DNA from: Nitrosomonas halophila
GTDB lineage: Bacteria; Pseudomonadota; Gammaproteobacteria; Burkholderiales; Nitrosomonadaceae
Length of the DNA stretch: 64,000 bases
Direction: 5' to 3'
Assembly (NCBI RefSeq): GCF_900107165.1
Contig: NZ_FNOY01000005.1
Location: 29,169 to 93,168 of the forward strand
The position numbers and the translations under genes were made by a program. Below are positions 39,001-48,716 of this stretch, in pieces. The notes beneath the pieces were generated by a model that saw nothing but the letters and a program-made list of their open reading frames with translations, ran no database searches and had not been told where the DNA came from. The first letter of the stretch is position 1; each line of letters opens with the position of its first letter.

Positions 39001-40687
39001 TGAAGGCGGCGAACTGCCAAGCTACAAAGTGGACCACATCATAGCCAAAACGCGCCATGCCATCCCTGGCGTCGGACTCATCTCTCCCCCGCCGCACCAT
39101 GATATTTATTCCATTGAGGATCTGGCTCAGCTGATCTATGATTTAAAAAATGCGAATCCATCTGCCATCATCAGCGTAAAACTGGTAGCGGAGATGGGTG
39201 TCGGCACGATTGCCGCAGGTGTGGCCAAAGCCCATGCGGATCACATTCTCATCAGCGGACATGATGGCGGCACCGGCGCATCGCCCTGGACCAGTATTAA
39301 GCATGCAGGCCTTCCCTGGGAGCTGGGCGTCAGCGAAGCGCACCAGACGCTGGTGCTGAATGATTTACGCAGCCGGGTTTCGCTGGAGACGGACGGACAA
39401 CTCAAGACCGGCCGTGACGTGGTCATCGCCACCCTGCTGGGTGCCGAAAAATTTGGATTTGCCACGATCCCCTTGATCACCCTGGGCTGCATCATGATGC
39501 GTAAATGCCACTTGAATACCTGCCCAGTCGGTATTGCCACACAGGATCCGCAACTGCGCAAAAATTTTGCAGGCAAGCCTGAATATGTGATCAATTACCT
39601 ATTCATGGTCGCGGAACACACACGCCGCATCATGGCCGAATTGGGCTTCGCCACGATCGAAGAGATGGTCGGCCAGGTAGAAATGCTGGAAACCAATGCG
39701 GCTGTCCGCAATTGGAAAAACCATCGCCTCGATCTTTCCCCGATTCTTACGCCGGCACAGCCGCCCGCTTATCGTCAAAATGTCGGTCGCTTCAAGCAGA
39801 TCGAGCAGAATCACGGCCTGGAACAGGCGCTGGATAATGAATTGATCAGGCTGGCCCGCCCTGCCCTGCAATCCGGCGACAAGGTGATGATCGATCTGCC
39901 CGTTTTCAACACGCATCGCACCGTCGGCACGATGCTCAGCCATGCGTTATGCAAGGCTTACGGCGCTGCCGGTTTACCGGACGATACCATCACAATCAAG
40001 CTCACCGGCTCGGCCGGCCAGTCGATCGCGGCCTGGCTGCAACGTGGAATCACCCTCCGGCTGGAAGGCGAAGCCAATGATTATGTGGGAAAAGGGTTGT
40101 CAGGGGGCAAACTGATTATTTACCCTCCCCGCTGCGCGACATTCGTACCCGAAGAAAACGTCATTATCGGAAATGTCGCGCTTTATGGCGCAACCAGCGG
40201 GGAGGCCTATTTCAGGGGCTTGGCGGCCGAGCGGTTCTGTGTGCGCAATTCCGGCGCCCATGCGGTGGTTGAAGGCGTTGGCGATAATGGCTGTGAATAC
40301 ATGACAGCCGGCCGGGTGGCCATCCTCGGTCCGACCGGCCGTAATTTTGCGGCAGGCATGTCTGGGGGCATTGCCTATGTCTGGGATCCTGCAAACAGAC
40401 TCAGGGTACATTGCAATCCCGGCTCAATTGTATTAGAAAGAATGGAAAACCAATGGGAGATCATCGAGCTGCATGAAATGATCGAGAATCATTATCGCCA
40501 TACTGGCTCGACCGTCGCCAGAAGCATATTGGATGACTGGGAACATTCGCTGACCGCGTTCACGAAAGTGATGCCAATTGACTATAAACGCGTATTGCTG
40601 GGCCTGACTGCGCGTGCAGATGAAGCGAAAAAATCAGGACTGGGAGCAGCACGTATCGAACAACCACTGGTCATGAACAGCCATTGA
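36065..40687 (+). CDS. gltB: glutamate synthase large subunit
   Basis: The protein (1540 residues) is the full length of GltB. After a short propeptide the nucleophile Cys22 appears in DEHDACGVGFITH, heading the glutaminase domain. The FMN/3Fe-4S domain holds GGTGASPWTSIKHAG and the cluster ligands CIMMRKCHLNTCPVG near 1142-1155. It transfers glutamine amide nitrogen to 2-oxoglutarate together with GltD. The ATG at 36065 sits six bases after GGAGG; GTG 36062 and ATG 36068 are near-equal alternatives. gltD follows about 100 bases later. Confidence 0.97.
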   Translation: MMRNTILPRQGLYDPADEHDACGVGFITHIRGRHSHQLVLDALDMLRNMDHRGACGCEKNTGDGAGILTGIPDAYMREIAQHDFDIDLPEPGRYSIGNIFLPPDPDDRAYCKRQLEYYITQQEQILLGWRTLPTDADKADIGLSARLTQPAIEQLFIAAAPHLDEPAFCRQLYLLRKQAYHRIAAERPELLDKYYVCSLNNRVIVYKGQLTSGQVPLYYPDLLDSRFSSHLAMVHSRFSTNTFPSWDRAQPMRFLGHNGEINTLRGNINWMRAREELMDSNLYGAEFKKLLPIIDQTTSDSGVFDNVLELLLLGGRPLPEAVMMMIPEAWQNNPLMSAEKRAFYEYFSCLMEPWDGPALVTFTDGRYIGAVLDRNGLRPGRFTITHDDRVIMASEAGVLPSVAASMVKTKGRMQPGHMFLVDTVEGRLIPDDELKNRLASHRPYARWLGQQRLSLEDLPIQQQTHQSDPQALLARMQAFGYTTETLQFILRPMILQKRDPIGSMGNDAALAILSEQPRLLYDYFKQLFAQVTNPPIDSIRESEIMSLACYIGPEANLLTTTEQHAHRLYLPEPVLSNAQLSAIKQIDQIQPDYGWKTLTIDITWDVDQSSEGLDQTLARICDEAEAAVTAGFSLVVLSDRNTGPTRAASSMLLAVGAVHQHLVRQGKRSQLGIVVETGEAREVHHHCLLTGYGADAVNPYLAFEVLWHDRRQGLLPPVFDSDDAIVTAYRQAVAKGMLKVMAKMGISTLASYKGAQIFEAIGLSQQVIKRYFTGTASRIDGADLAVLEKEILQRHAAGFPRRQPVRSPLLSNDGQIHWRAEGEKHALNPQTIALLQTVARTNSNEAYEQFTKLVDTDDRNRCTLRSLFKFRENVRPPIPLEAVEPAVSIVRRFRTGAMSFGSISSEAHETLAIAMNRIGGKSNTGEGGEDPARFIPDKNGDLRRSAIKQIASGRFGVTSWYLANADELQIKMAQGAKPGEGGELPSYKVDHIIAKTRHAIPGVGLISPPPHHDIYSIEDLAQLIYDLKNANPSAIISVKLVAEMGVGTIAAGVAKAHADHILISGHDGGTGASPWTSIKHAGLPWELGVSEAHQTLVLNDLRSRVSLETDGQLKTGRDVVIATLLGAEKFGFATIPLITLGCIMMRKCHLNTCPVGIATQDPQLRKNFAGKPEYVINYLFMVAEHTRRIMAELGFATIEEMVGQVEMLETNAAVRNWKNHRLDLSPILTPAQPPAYRQNVGRFKQIEQNHGLEQALDNELIRLARPALQSGDKVMIDLPVFNTHRTVGTMLSHALCKAYGAAGLPDDTITIKLTGSAGQSIAAWLQRGITLRLEGEANDYVGKGLSGGKLIIYPPRCATFVPEENVIIGNVALYGATSGEAYFRGLAAERFCVRNSGAHAVVEGVGDNGCEYMTAGRVAILGPTGRNFAAGMSGGIAYVWDPANRLRVHCNPGSIVLERMENQWEIIELHEMIENHYRHTGSTVARSILDDWEHSLTAFTKVMPIDYKRVLLGLTARADEAKKSGLGAARIEQPLVMNSH

Positions 40688-40788
40688 ATTCAATCATTCC
40701 GGCTGCAGCTGATCCAGGATGATGCGCTCGCTCAGGCTCCCGTTCATTATTGAAATAGCCACCCAATATTTCAACGAGGGGGTGTCAT

Positions 40789-42321
40789 ATGGGCAAACCA
40801 ACAGGCTTCAAGGAATATCCGCGCCAGACGGTGCCTTATGCGGATCCATTCGAGCGGCTCAAATCTTATCAGGAGTTTCTTGCCCCGGTACCGGAAGAAC
40901 ACCTGAAAACCCAGGGTGCCCGCTGCATGGACTGTGGCGTGCCATTCTGCCAGTCGGAAACAGGCTGTCCGGTCGACAATTTGATTCCCGAATGGAATGA
41001 CCTGGTTTATCAAGGCCGGTGGCGGGAAGCGTTGGAGCGATTACATAAAACCAACAATTTCCCAGAATTTACCGGCCGTGTATGCCCGGCACCGTGCGAG
41101 GGGGCCTGCGTATTGGGGATTACCGATTTACCGGTCACGATCAAAAATATCGAATGCGCAATCATCGACCGTGGCTTTGCCGAAGGCTGGGTAACACCCA
41201 AACAGCCAAGCCATCGCACCGGCAAAAAAATCGCGGTCATAGGCAGTGGTCCTGCCGGCTTGGCGGCAGCGGATCAGTTGAATCGGACCGGCCATAACGT
41301 CACTGTATTTGAGCGCCATGATCGTGTCGGGGGTTTATTGATGTATGGCATACCCAACATGAAGCTGGATAAATCGATTGTGATGCGACGTGTCAATTTA
41401 TTGCAGGCCGAGGGCGTCAAATTCATCACCCGCACACACATAGTGGGTGATGACGATACGCCGGTAGATAGCAGACCAGAGAATGATGCTGTCACCTATC
41501 TGAGTATCCACATATTGCGGAAAGACTTTGATGCCATTTTACTGGCCTGCGGTGCCACACGTCCGCGTGATCTGCCAATCCCGGGACGCCAGCTGGACGG
41601 CATCCATTATGCGATGCCCTTTCTGCATCACAACACCCAGATGTTGCTGGACGATGGCCAGGTGACAACGCCCCTTATTTCTGCCAGAAACAGGGATGTG
41701 ATTGTCATTGGCGGCGGCGATACGGGTAACGATTGTATCGGCACGGCCGTGCGTCATGGATGCAAATCCCTGATCAATTTTGAGTTGCTGGAACGGCCAC
41801 CGCTGCAGCGAACTGCCGGCAATCCGTGGCCGCAATGGCCACGGATTTTCCGGACCGACTACGGACATCAGGAAGCAGCCACGCGTTTCGGCCACGACCC
41901 CAGAGAATTTGCAATTCTGGCCAAGGCATTTATCGATGACGGGCATGGCCATGTCGCCGCAATCCGCACGCTGCGTATCGACTGGTCGAAACCCAGTGAC
42001 AAAGCACCCTTTACCGAAATAGCCGATTCCGAAACCATTTATCCCGCTCAACTGGTTTTACTTGCCATGGGCTTTCTTGGACCAGAACAATCGATTGCAT
42101 CCAGCCTGGGCCTGGAAACTGACAATCGTTCCAACTTCAAGGCTGACTATGGGCATTTTGCGACCAGCATTCCAGGTATATTTGCGGCAGGAGACTGCCG
42201 CCGCGGACAGTCGCTGGTCGTGTGGGCCATTGCAGAGGGCCGAGGGGCAGCCCGGGCAATCGATCACTATCTTTCTACCCAAAACTTGGCCGCGCAGGAC
42301 AGGGCGATGACGTGTTTTTGA
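40789..42321 (+). CDS. gltD: glutamate synthase small subunit
   Basis: The 510-residue protein has the N-terminal cysteine clusters [17 protein letters not shown] and [11 protein letters not shown] for 4Fe-4S centres. The FAD motif [17 protein letters not shown] lies near 150 and the NADPH motif [12 protein letters not shown] near 305. The C-terminal FAD segment is [17 protein letters not shown]. It passes electrons from NADPH to GltB. A GAGGGGG stretch precedes the ATG. It belongs to one transcription unit with gltB. Confidence 0.96.
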   Translation: MGKPTGFKEYPRQTVPYADPFERLKSYQEFLAPVPEEHLKTQGARCMDCGVPFCQSETGCPVDNLIPEWNDLVYQGRWREALERLHKTNNFPEFTGRVCPAPCEGACVLGITDLPVTIKNIECAIIDRGFAEGWVTPKQPSHRTGKKIAVIGSGPAGLAAADQLNRTGHNVTVFERHDRVGGLLMYGIPNMKLDKSIVMRRVNLLQAEGVKFITRTHIVGDDDTPVDSRPENDAVTYLSIHILRKDFDAILLACGATRPRDLPIPGRQLDGIHYAMPFLHHNTQMLLDDGQVTTPLISARNRDVIVIGGGDTGNDCIGTAVRHGCKSLINFELLERPPLQRTAGNPWPQWPRIFRTDYGHQEAATRFGHDPREFAILAKAFIDDGHGHVAAIRTLRIDWSKPSDKAPFTEIADSETIYPAQLVLLAMGFLGPEQSIASSLGLETDNRSNFKADYGHFATSIPGIFAAGDCRRGQSLVVWAIAEGRGAARAIDHYLSTQNLAAQDRAMTCF

Positions 42322-43383
42322 CTGCAAGCCGGTCTTCTAGTTTTTCCGCTGTAACAAGCTCTCAGGCTGTTTGAAATTTCTGACTTCCGGCAAGCATAGC
42401 AAGCATATCCAGCGATAACTGGATTGCTTCGCTGCGCGCGTCACGAACGGTGCAAATGACTGCCATTCATGGCAAGGCCCAATGGGCCGCAGCCATCCAG
42501 ACACTTTTTGACGGCCATGCAACGCTGCATTGAGCTATGACCTTGAAGAGATGGGTCTGAAACGGAAATTTCCAAACAGCTTTTCTGTCACAAATCATAT
42601 GGTGCGTGAATGCGCGCCACACCTGCCGAAGTCAGCTTCCTGGCCAGAACGGCAATTCGCATGATCGAACCATTGCATTAAAATAGCAGTATCAATTTCA
42701 ACCGAATGGAGGATATCGATAATGAAAAAGGCAGTAATAATAGTTGCCTCGTTTTTTATTGCTGGATATATCTACCTGATGTATAACTATTTCTAATCCA
42801 CTAATTCTGACCGGAGTAGTCATTGCACACGACATTCAGACATTGACTGCTTGAACGTCCAAACTTTCGTTTACAAGCCAAAGGCTATCGGCCATCCACC
42901 GGCCCGCCCGGATCCCATGTTTGGATCGGTAGCCTGTATGCGTCCCCAACCCCAGCCCACGGCATATCGCCCAACGTTATTTGGGGGATTGCATTCTCAG
43001 TGGTTTTCATTGACACTTAACAAAAGCTTCCCGTCTCGTTCTGACCGATCGGAAACAGCTTGGCAAGCGACTCGGCATCAAGGCCAAGCTGACGTTGCAC
43101 TGGATTGCTTCGCTGCGCTCGCAAAAACGGCAGAAAACAATGGTCATCCGCGATTTCAACCGCCGTCTTGGCGAGACCCAACGGGCCGTGGCCATCCAGA
43201 TGCTTTTCGGAAAACCTGTCGAGACCGTTGCAAAGCGTCGGACAAACTGACCCGGAACTAACAATTTTAAACAGCTTCTAAGAACGCTTACTGGTTGAGC
43301 AGGTCAATCCGCCAATACCATGAAATGCCATGGTTCCTGAACCGATTGGCAACGTTCAATGGAAAGACCCAGGATAATTCGCT
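42322..43383. other. gene-poor region with degenerate repeats
   Basis: No large gene is convincing. Two related degenerate segments, about 42405-42515 and 43098-43216, share CTGGATTGCTTCGCTGCGC and a GGGCCG...GCCATCCAGA tail, so they look like copies of one old repeat. A 24-codon gene with a good ribosome-binding site lies at 42722-42796. The remaining open frames have unlikely compositions. Confidence 0.4.
42722..42796 (+). CDS. very small single-span membrane protein
   Basis: The 24-codon frame encodes MKKAVIIVASFFIAGYIY followed by LMYNYF, a positively charged start followed by one hydrophobic helix. GGAGG lies nine bases before the ATG, unusually good for such a short frame. It stands alone in a gene-poor region. 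Function unknown; small proteins of this kind often bind larger membrane complexes, but nothing here says which. Confidence 0.5.
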   Translation: MKKAVIIVASFFIAGYIYLMYNYF

Positions 43384-45012
43384 ATGTCCCAGAACAAAAT
43401 CGATCTGACTGCTTTTCCCGATCTGCTCCGCCATGCCAAAGGCACAGGCCCGTTACGCAAACAGCGTCCGATTTACCAGGATTTTCTTCCTCCATGCAAC
43501 CATGCCTGCCCGGCAGGTGAAAATATTCAGGCCTGGCTGGCGCTGGCCATGGCGGGACAATATGAACAAGCCTGGCAGAAACTCATCGAGGACAATCCCA
43601 TGCCGGCCATCCTCGGGCGAGTGTGTTATCACCCCTGCGAGGATAGCTGTAACCGCATATATATGGATGAACCGGTGAGCATCCATGCGGTGGAGCGCTT
43701 TCTCGGCGACCAGGCGCTGGCAGCAGGCTGGCAGCCGCACTTTGAGACATCGCTTGGTGGCAAACGCGTGCTTGTGGTCGGTGCGGGCCCCAGTGGATTA
43801 TCGGCTGCCTATCATTTGCGCCGCTTGGGTCACGAGGTGGAAATCCGGGACGCGGGTCCGGTTGCCGGAGGCATGATGCACTTTGGCATTCCCGCCTATC
43901 GGCTGCCGCGCAATGTGCTGGCAGCCGAAGCCCGGCGGGTGGAAGCCATTGGCGTCAAAATGACCTTCAACCATAAAGTGGAAGATGTGCTGGCCGAAAA
44001 AACCGCGGGTCATTTCGATGCCGTCTTCCTCGCCATCGGCACGCACCTGTCGAAGAAAATCGATATCCCCGCGCGCGATGCAGGAAAAATTCTGGATGCC
44101 CTCACCTTTCTGAAAAATGCAAACATGGGCGCTGCGCCGCAGTTGGGACGGCGGGTAGCCATTTACGGCGGCGGCAACACAGCAATGGATGCCGCGCGCG
44201 CAGCCAAGCGCCTGGGCTATGAGCCTTTGATCATCTTCCGTCTGGATCGCGAGCATATGACCGCCTTTGATACCGAAGTGAATGAGGCGCTCTCGGAAGG
44301 CGTCAAAATCAACTGGCTGCGCAGCATTAAGGAAATTGATCAGCAATCCTTCAAGGTTGAGATTATGCGTGTCGAGAACGGCCAGCCGGTTGGCACCGGA
44401 GAATATGAAACACTGGAAGCCGATGCACTCGTGCTCGCCCTCGGCCAGGAAACCGATACCAGCTTCCTGCGCAATGTGCCAGGCATCACATTCGACCAGG
44501 ATGGCACGGTGCAAGTGGGACCCGATATGATGACCGGCTGCCCCGGGATCTTTGCCGGTGGCGACATGGTACCAAGCGAGCGTACCGTCACCGTTGCCAT
44601 CGGTCACGGTAAGAAAGCGGCCCGCTTCATCGATGGCTATTTGCGTGGTCGGCCCTACTCCAGCCCCCCCAAACATCCGATAGCCGGCTTTGAGCGCCTG
44701 CATACCTGGTATCAGACTTTTGCACCGCAACAGACGCAGCCTGAACTGAAAGCCGCAACCCGCACCTATGACTTCAACGAAATCGTAGCTGGCCTGAATG
44801 AAGAGGAAGCACGCTATGAAGCCGAGCGTTGTCTCTCCTGTGGCAATTGTTTTGAATGCGACGGTTGCTATGGCGCCTGCCCGGAGGATGCCATCATCAA
44901 GCTCGGACCGGGCAAGCGTTACCGCTTCAACTATGATCTCTGCACGGGTTGCGCAGTCTGTTTCGAACAATGTCCCTGTCATGCCATAGAAATGGTAGCG
45001 GAACCGGAGTAA
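43384..45012 (+). CDS. GltD-like FAD/NAD(P) oxidoreductase with C-terminal ferredoxin domain
   Basis: This 542-residue protein has the GltD-type architecture: N-terminal Cys residues (PPCNHACPAGE, CYHPCEDSC), an FAD motif VLVVGAGPSGLSAAYHL and a nucleotide motif VAIYGGGNTAMDAARAA. Two extra 4Fe-4S motifs are at the C-terminus, CLSCGNCFECDGCYGACP and CTGCAVCFEQCPC. It probably links NAD(P)H to ferredoxin-type carriers. It is followed within 42 bases by pyruvate:ferredoxin oxidoreductase, so it may reoxidise that enzyme's carrier. The partner is inferred from context. AGGA precedes the ATG. Confidence 0.88.
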   Translation: MSQNKIDLTAFPDLLRHAKGTGPLRKQRPIYQDFLPPCNHACPAGENIQAWLALAMAGQYEQAWQKLIEDNPMPAILGRVCYHPCEDSCNRIYMDEPVSIHAVERFLGDQALAAGWQPHFETSLGGKRVLVVGAGPSGLSAAYHLRRLGHEVEIRDAGPVAGGMMHFGIPAYRLPRNVLAAEARRVEAIGVKMTFNHKVEDVLAEKTAGHFDAVFLAIGTHLSKKIDIPARDAGKILDALTFLKNANMGAAPQLGRRVAIYGGGNTAMDAARAAKRLGYEPLIIFRLDREHMTAFDTEVNEALSEGVKINWLRSIKEIDQQSFKVEIMRVENGQPVGTGEYETLEADALVLALGQETDTSFLRNVPGITFDQDGTVQVGPDMMTGCPGIFAGGDMVPSERTVTVAIGHGKKAARFIDGYLRGRPYSSPPKHPIAGFERLHTWYQTFAPQQTQPELKAATRTYDFNEIVAGLNEEEARYEAERCLSCGNCFECDGCYGACPEDAIIKLGPGKRYRFNYDLCTGCAVCFEQCPCHAIEMVAEPE

Positions 45013-45054
45013 ACCATGCATGTAAACGCCTGAACTCGTACATTTGAGGCCGCT

Positions 45055-48000
45055 ATGACAACACCCACCCGGAATAACAGGATTGCCACCATAGACGGTA
45101 ATGAAGCGACCGCTTATATTGCCTATCGCGTCAATGAAGTGTGCGCGATCTATCCCATCACACCTTCTTCCACCATGGCGGAGCTTGCCGATGAATGGGC
45201 TGCCAAGGGCATCCCCAATATTTGGGGAAATGTACCGGAAGTCATAGAAATGCAAAGCGAAGCCGGTGCGGCAGGCACTGTCCATGGTGCCTTGCAGACC
45301 GGTGCCTTGACCACCACCTTCACGGCTTCACAGGGCTTGATGCTGATGCTGCCCAATATGTACAAAATCGCAGGAGAATTGACCCCGGCCGTGTTTCATG
45401 TAGCGGCGCGCTCGCTGGCCGCGCAGGCGCTTTCGATCTTTGGCGATCATAACGATGTCATGGCCGCCCGCACGACTGGCTTTGCACTACTGGCCTCAGC
45501 TTCGGTTCAGGAAGCACATGACATGGCGCTTATCTGTCAGGCCGCCACACTGAGAGCCCGCATTCCTTTTCTGCATTTCTTCGACGGCTTTCGCACTTCC
45601 CATGAGGTGAGCAAAATCACACTGCTTTCCGATGAGCAGGTTCGCGCCATGATAGATGACGAACTGGTCTACGCTCACCGCCACCGCAGCCTGAATCCGG
45701 ATCGCCCGGTGATACGCGGCACTGCACAAAATCCTGATGTCTACTTTCAGGCACGCGAGACTGTCAATCCTTACTACCTCCAGTTGCCCGCCATCGTTGC
45801 AGAAACCATGGACCGGTTCTCGACGCTGACCGGACGCCGCTATCAGCTGTTGGAATACCATGGCGCGCCCGCTGCCGAGCGCATCGTCATCCTGATGGGC
45901 TCCGGCGCGCAGACCGCCATCGAAACCTGCAAGCACCTTGCCGGCCTCGGGGAGAAAGTAGGCGTCATCCTGGTGCGCCTGTACCGCCCCCTGTCCATGC
46001 AGCATCTATTGCATGCACTGCCCGCTACTGTGCGTAAAATCGCCGTACTTGACCGCTCCAAGGAACCCGGCGCAACCGGCGAGCCCTTGTATCAGGATCT
46101 GACCGCCACGCTCATGGAAGCCTTCAGCGAAGGAAGAATCCCGGCCTTGCCGAAAGTGGTTGGCGGCCGTTACGGTTTATCGTCCAAGGAATTCACACCG
46201 GCCATGGCCAAGGCGGTTTTCGATGCGCTGAAACAAGAGACACCCAAAAATCATTTCACCATCGGCATTCGCGACGACCTGACCCATAGCAGCCTCAATT
46301 ATGACCCTGATTTTGAGCTGCAAGACGAAACCATGACGCAGGCTCTCTTTTTTGGGCTGGGGGCGGATGGCACCGTCAGCGCCAACAAGAACAGCATTAA
46401 AATCATCGGGGAAAATACGCCGCTTTATGCGCAAGGCTATTTTGTCTATGACTCCAAGAAATCAGGCGCCAAAACTGTTTCCCATTTGCGCTTTGGAGAA
46501 AAACCGATCCTGGCACCTTATCTGATCAAGGAGGCTGATTTTATCGCCTGCCACCAATACAACTTTATCGAAAAAGAACACATACTGGCGCATGCCAGAG
46601 TGGGTGCCTGCTTTCTGCTCAACAGCCCTTATGGCCCGGAAACCATATGGAATGAACTCCCACGGCCAGTGCAGCAGGACATCCTCGACAAGCGCATCCA
46701 ACTATTTGTCATCGATGCTTCCAAGGTAGCCCGGGAGAGTGGCATGGGCAACCGTATCAATACCATCATGCAAACCTGCTTTTTCGCCCTATCCAACGTA
46801 TTGCCAAGAGATGAAGCCATCAATCAGATCAAAAAGGCGATCGAGAAAACCTATGCCAAAAAAGGCCAGGCTGTCATTGCGCAAAATTTCCGCGCCGTGG
46901 ATGCGGCCCTGGCGAACCTGCACCCGGTCGATATTCCGGATCAGGCAAACAGCCGCAAGGAAATCCCGCCGGCAGTAGCCGCCGATGCCCCACAGTTTGT
47001 CCGGGAAGTCACTGCCATGATGATGCAGGGCAAGGGCGACGAACTACCGGTGAGCATGCTGCCGGCAGATGGCACCTATCCCAGCGGCACCACTAAATGG
47101 GAAAAACGCAACATTGCCGATGAGGTGCCCGTCTGGGAGCCGGATATCTGCATTCAGTGCGGCAACTGCAGTTTCGTCTGCCCGCATAGCGTCATTCGTG
47201 CCAAGTTCTATCACGGGACACGCCTGGCGGGCGCGCCGGCTGAATTTCCTTCGGCTCCGATCAATGCCAAGGGCTTCCCCGAAACCCGCTATAGCCTGCA
47301 AGTCTACGTGGAAGACTGCACTGGCTGCACGCTCTGCGTGGAGGCTTGTCCGGCCGTCAGTCTGACCGAGCCGGGCAAGAAAGCGATCAACATGCACAGC
47401 AAGGCTTCTGTCCTGGAACGCGCACAGCAACATATCGATTTCTTCATGCAGCTGCCAGTCAATGATCGCACCAGAATCGATTTTTCCCTGGTACGTGGCG
47501 CACAGTTTCTGGAACCGCTGTTCGAATTTTCCGGCGCCTGTGCCGGTTGCGGCGAAACACCCTATCTGCGGCTGCTCTCGCAACTGTTCGGCGATCGCCT
47601 GATCGTGGCCAATGCCACGGGCTGCTCATCGATCTACGGCGGCAATCTGCCCACCACTCCCTGGACGACCAATGCGCAGGGACAAGGCCCGGCCTGGTCC
47701 AACTCGCTCTTCGAGGACAATGCCGAATTTGGTCTGGGAATGAGAATCACAGTCGACAAGCATGCGGCGATTGCCCGTGATTTGCTGGAAAAACTGCGGC
47801 CAGCATTGGGTGATGAACTGGTGGATGGGATTCTGCATGCCCCGCAACAGCTGGAATCCGAAATTTCCCGCCAGCGCGAACGGGTTGGTCTGCTCAAGGT
47901 GAAGCTGCTGCAAATGACCGGCCCCGATGCCAGTAGCCTGCTCTCGGTTGCAGATACCCTGGTGCAGCGCAGCATCTGGCTGGTCGGAGGGGATGGCTGG

Positions 48001-48636
48001 GCCTATGATATCGGCGCCGGGGGACTGGATCATGTGCTCGCCAGTGGCAAGAACGTCAATGTGCTGGTGCTGGATACCGAAGTCTATTCCAATACCGGCG
48101 GCCAAATGTCCAAGGCAACCCCCACCGCGGCCACTGCCAAATTTGCCGCAGCCGGCAAACAGGTCGGTAAAAAAGACTTGGCCATGCAGGCCATCTCCTA
48201 CGGCAATGTCTATGTCGCACAGATCGCCATGGGCGCCAATCCGCAGCAAACGCTGCTGGCCATGCGCGAAGCGGAAGCCTATCCTGGCCCCTCACTCGTA
48301 TTGGCCTATAGTCATTGCATCGCTCATGGCATCAATATGGCAAAAGGACTGGATCAGCAGAAACTGGCTGCCGCTTCCGGCCACTGGCCGCTGATCCGCT
48401 ACAATCCAGCTCTGCGTCAGGCAGGCAAGAACCCATTCATCCTCGATTCACCCCGCCCGACAATCAAGCTGAAGGACTATGCCTACAATGAACTGCGCTA
48501 CCGCATCCTCGCGCAGAGCAAACCGGACGAGGCGGCACATCTTCTCAAACTGGCCCAGGAAATCGTCAATCTTCGCTGGAAAACCTACGAGGACATGGCG
48601 AGTTGGCAATCGCAGGATTTCCAGCCGATTGCCTAA
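45055..48636 (+). CDS. nifJ: single-chain pyruvate:ferredoxin (flavodoxin) oxidoreductase
   Basis: The 1193-residue protein covers the whole homodimeric PFOR. Domain I has YPITPSSTMAELADEW. The ferredoxin domain carries CIQCGNCSFVCP near 700 and CTGCTLCVEACP near 755. The third cluster Cys is in CAGCGETPY near 829. The TPP-binding segment is GGDGWAYDIGAGGLDH near 978. It oxidises pyruvate to acetyl-CoA and CO2, giving low-potential electrons, or runs in reverse. All cluster cysteines are present. GAGG precedes the ATG. It is the middle gene of a three-gene set with the GltD-like and DHOD-like proteins. Confidence 0.96.
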   Translation: MTTPTRNNRIATIDGNEATAYIAYRVNEVCAIYPITPSSTMAELADEWAAKGIPNIWGNVPEVIEMQSEAGAAGTVHGALQTGALTTTFTASQGLMLMLPNMYKIAGELTPAVFHVAARSLAAQALSIFGDHNDVMAARTTGFALLASASVQEAHDMALICQAATLRARIPFLHFFDGFRTSHEVSKITLLSDEQVRAMIDDELVYAHRHRSLNPDRPVIRGTAQNPDVYFQARETVNPYYLQLPAIVAETMDRFSTLTGRRYQLLEYHGAPAAERIVILMGSGAQTAIETCKHLAGLGEKVGVILVRLYRPLSMQHLLHALPATVRKIAVLDRSKEPGATGEPLYQDLTATLMEAFSEGRIPALPKVVGGRYGLSSKEFTPAMAKAVFDALKQETPKNHFTIGIRDDLTHSSLNYDPDFELQDETMTQALFFGLGADGTVSANKNSIKIIGENTPLYAQGYFVYDSKKSGAKTVSHLRFGEKPILAPYLIKEADFIACHQYNFIEKEHILAHARVGACFLLNSPYGPETIWNELPRPVQQDILDKRIQLFVIDASKVARESGMGNRINTIMQTCFFALSNVLPRDEAINQIKKAIEKTYAKKGQAVIAQNFRAVDAALANLHPVDIPDQANSRKEIPPAVAADAPQFVREVTAMMMQGKGDELPVSMLPADGTYPSGTTKWEKRNIADEVPVWEPDICIQCGNCSFVCPHSVIRAKFYHGTRLAGAPAEFPSAPINAKGFPETRYSLQVYVEDCTGCTLCVEACPAVSLTEPGKKAINMHSKASVLERAQQHIDFFMQLPVNDRTRIDFSLVRGAQFLEPLFEFSGACAGCGETPYLRLLSQLFGDRLIVANATGCSSIYGGNLPTTPWTTNAQGQGPAWSNSLFEDNAEFGLGMRITVDKHAAIARDLLEKLRPALGDELVDGILHAPQQLESEISRQRERVGLLKVKLLQMTGPDASSLLSVADTLVQRSIWLVGGDGWAYDIGAGGLDHVLASGKNVNVLVLDTEVYSNTGGQMSKATPTAATAKFAAAGKQVGKKDLAMQAISYGNVYVAQIAMGANPQQTLLAMREAEAYPGPSLVLAYSHCIAHGINMAKGLDQQKLAAASGHWPLIRYNPALRQAGKNPFILDSPRPTIKLKDYAYNELRYRILAQSKPDEAAHLLKLAQEIVNLRWKTYEDMASWQSQDFQPIA

Positions 48637-48716
48637 GTAGGCGGAGATTTCGGAGCTGTGTGGCGGAAACAGCAGGCACGCAGATTGATCAACTCGAAAA
48701 TAGGCTGAGCACAATA

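Noticed and set aside
42851..43261. 136-codon plus-strand frame in the gene-poor region
   Set aside because: Composition is unlike a protein, it covers a degenerate repeat, and no ribosome-binding site is present.
43798..45285. 495-codon minus-strand frame opposite the GltD-like gene
   Set aside because: The plus strand encodes clear FAD, NAD and 4Fe-4S motifs; the opposite frame is an artefact of codon bias.
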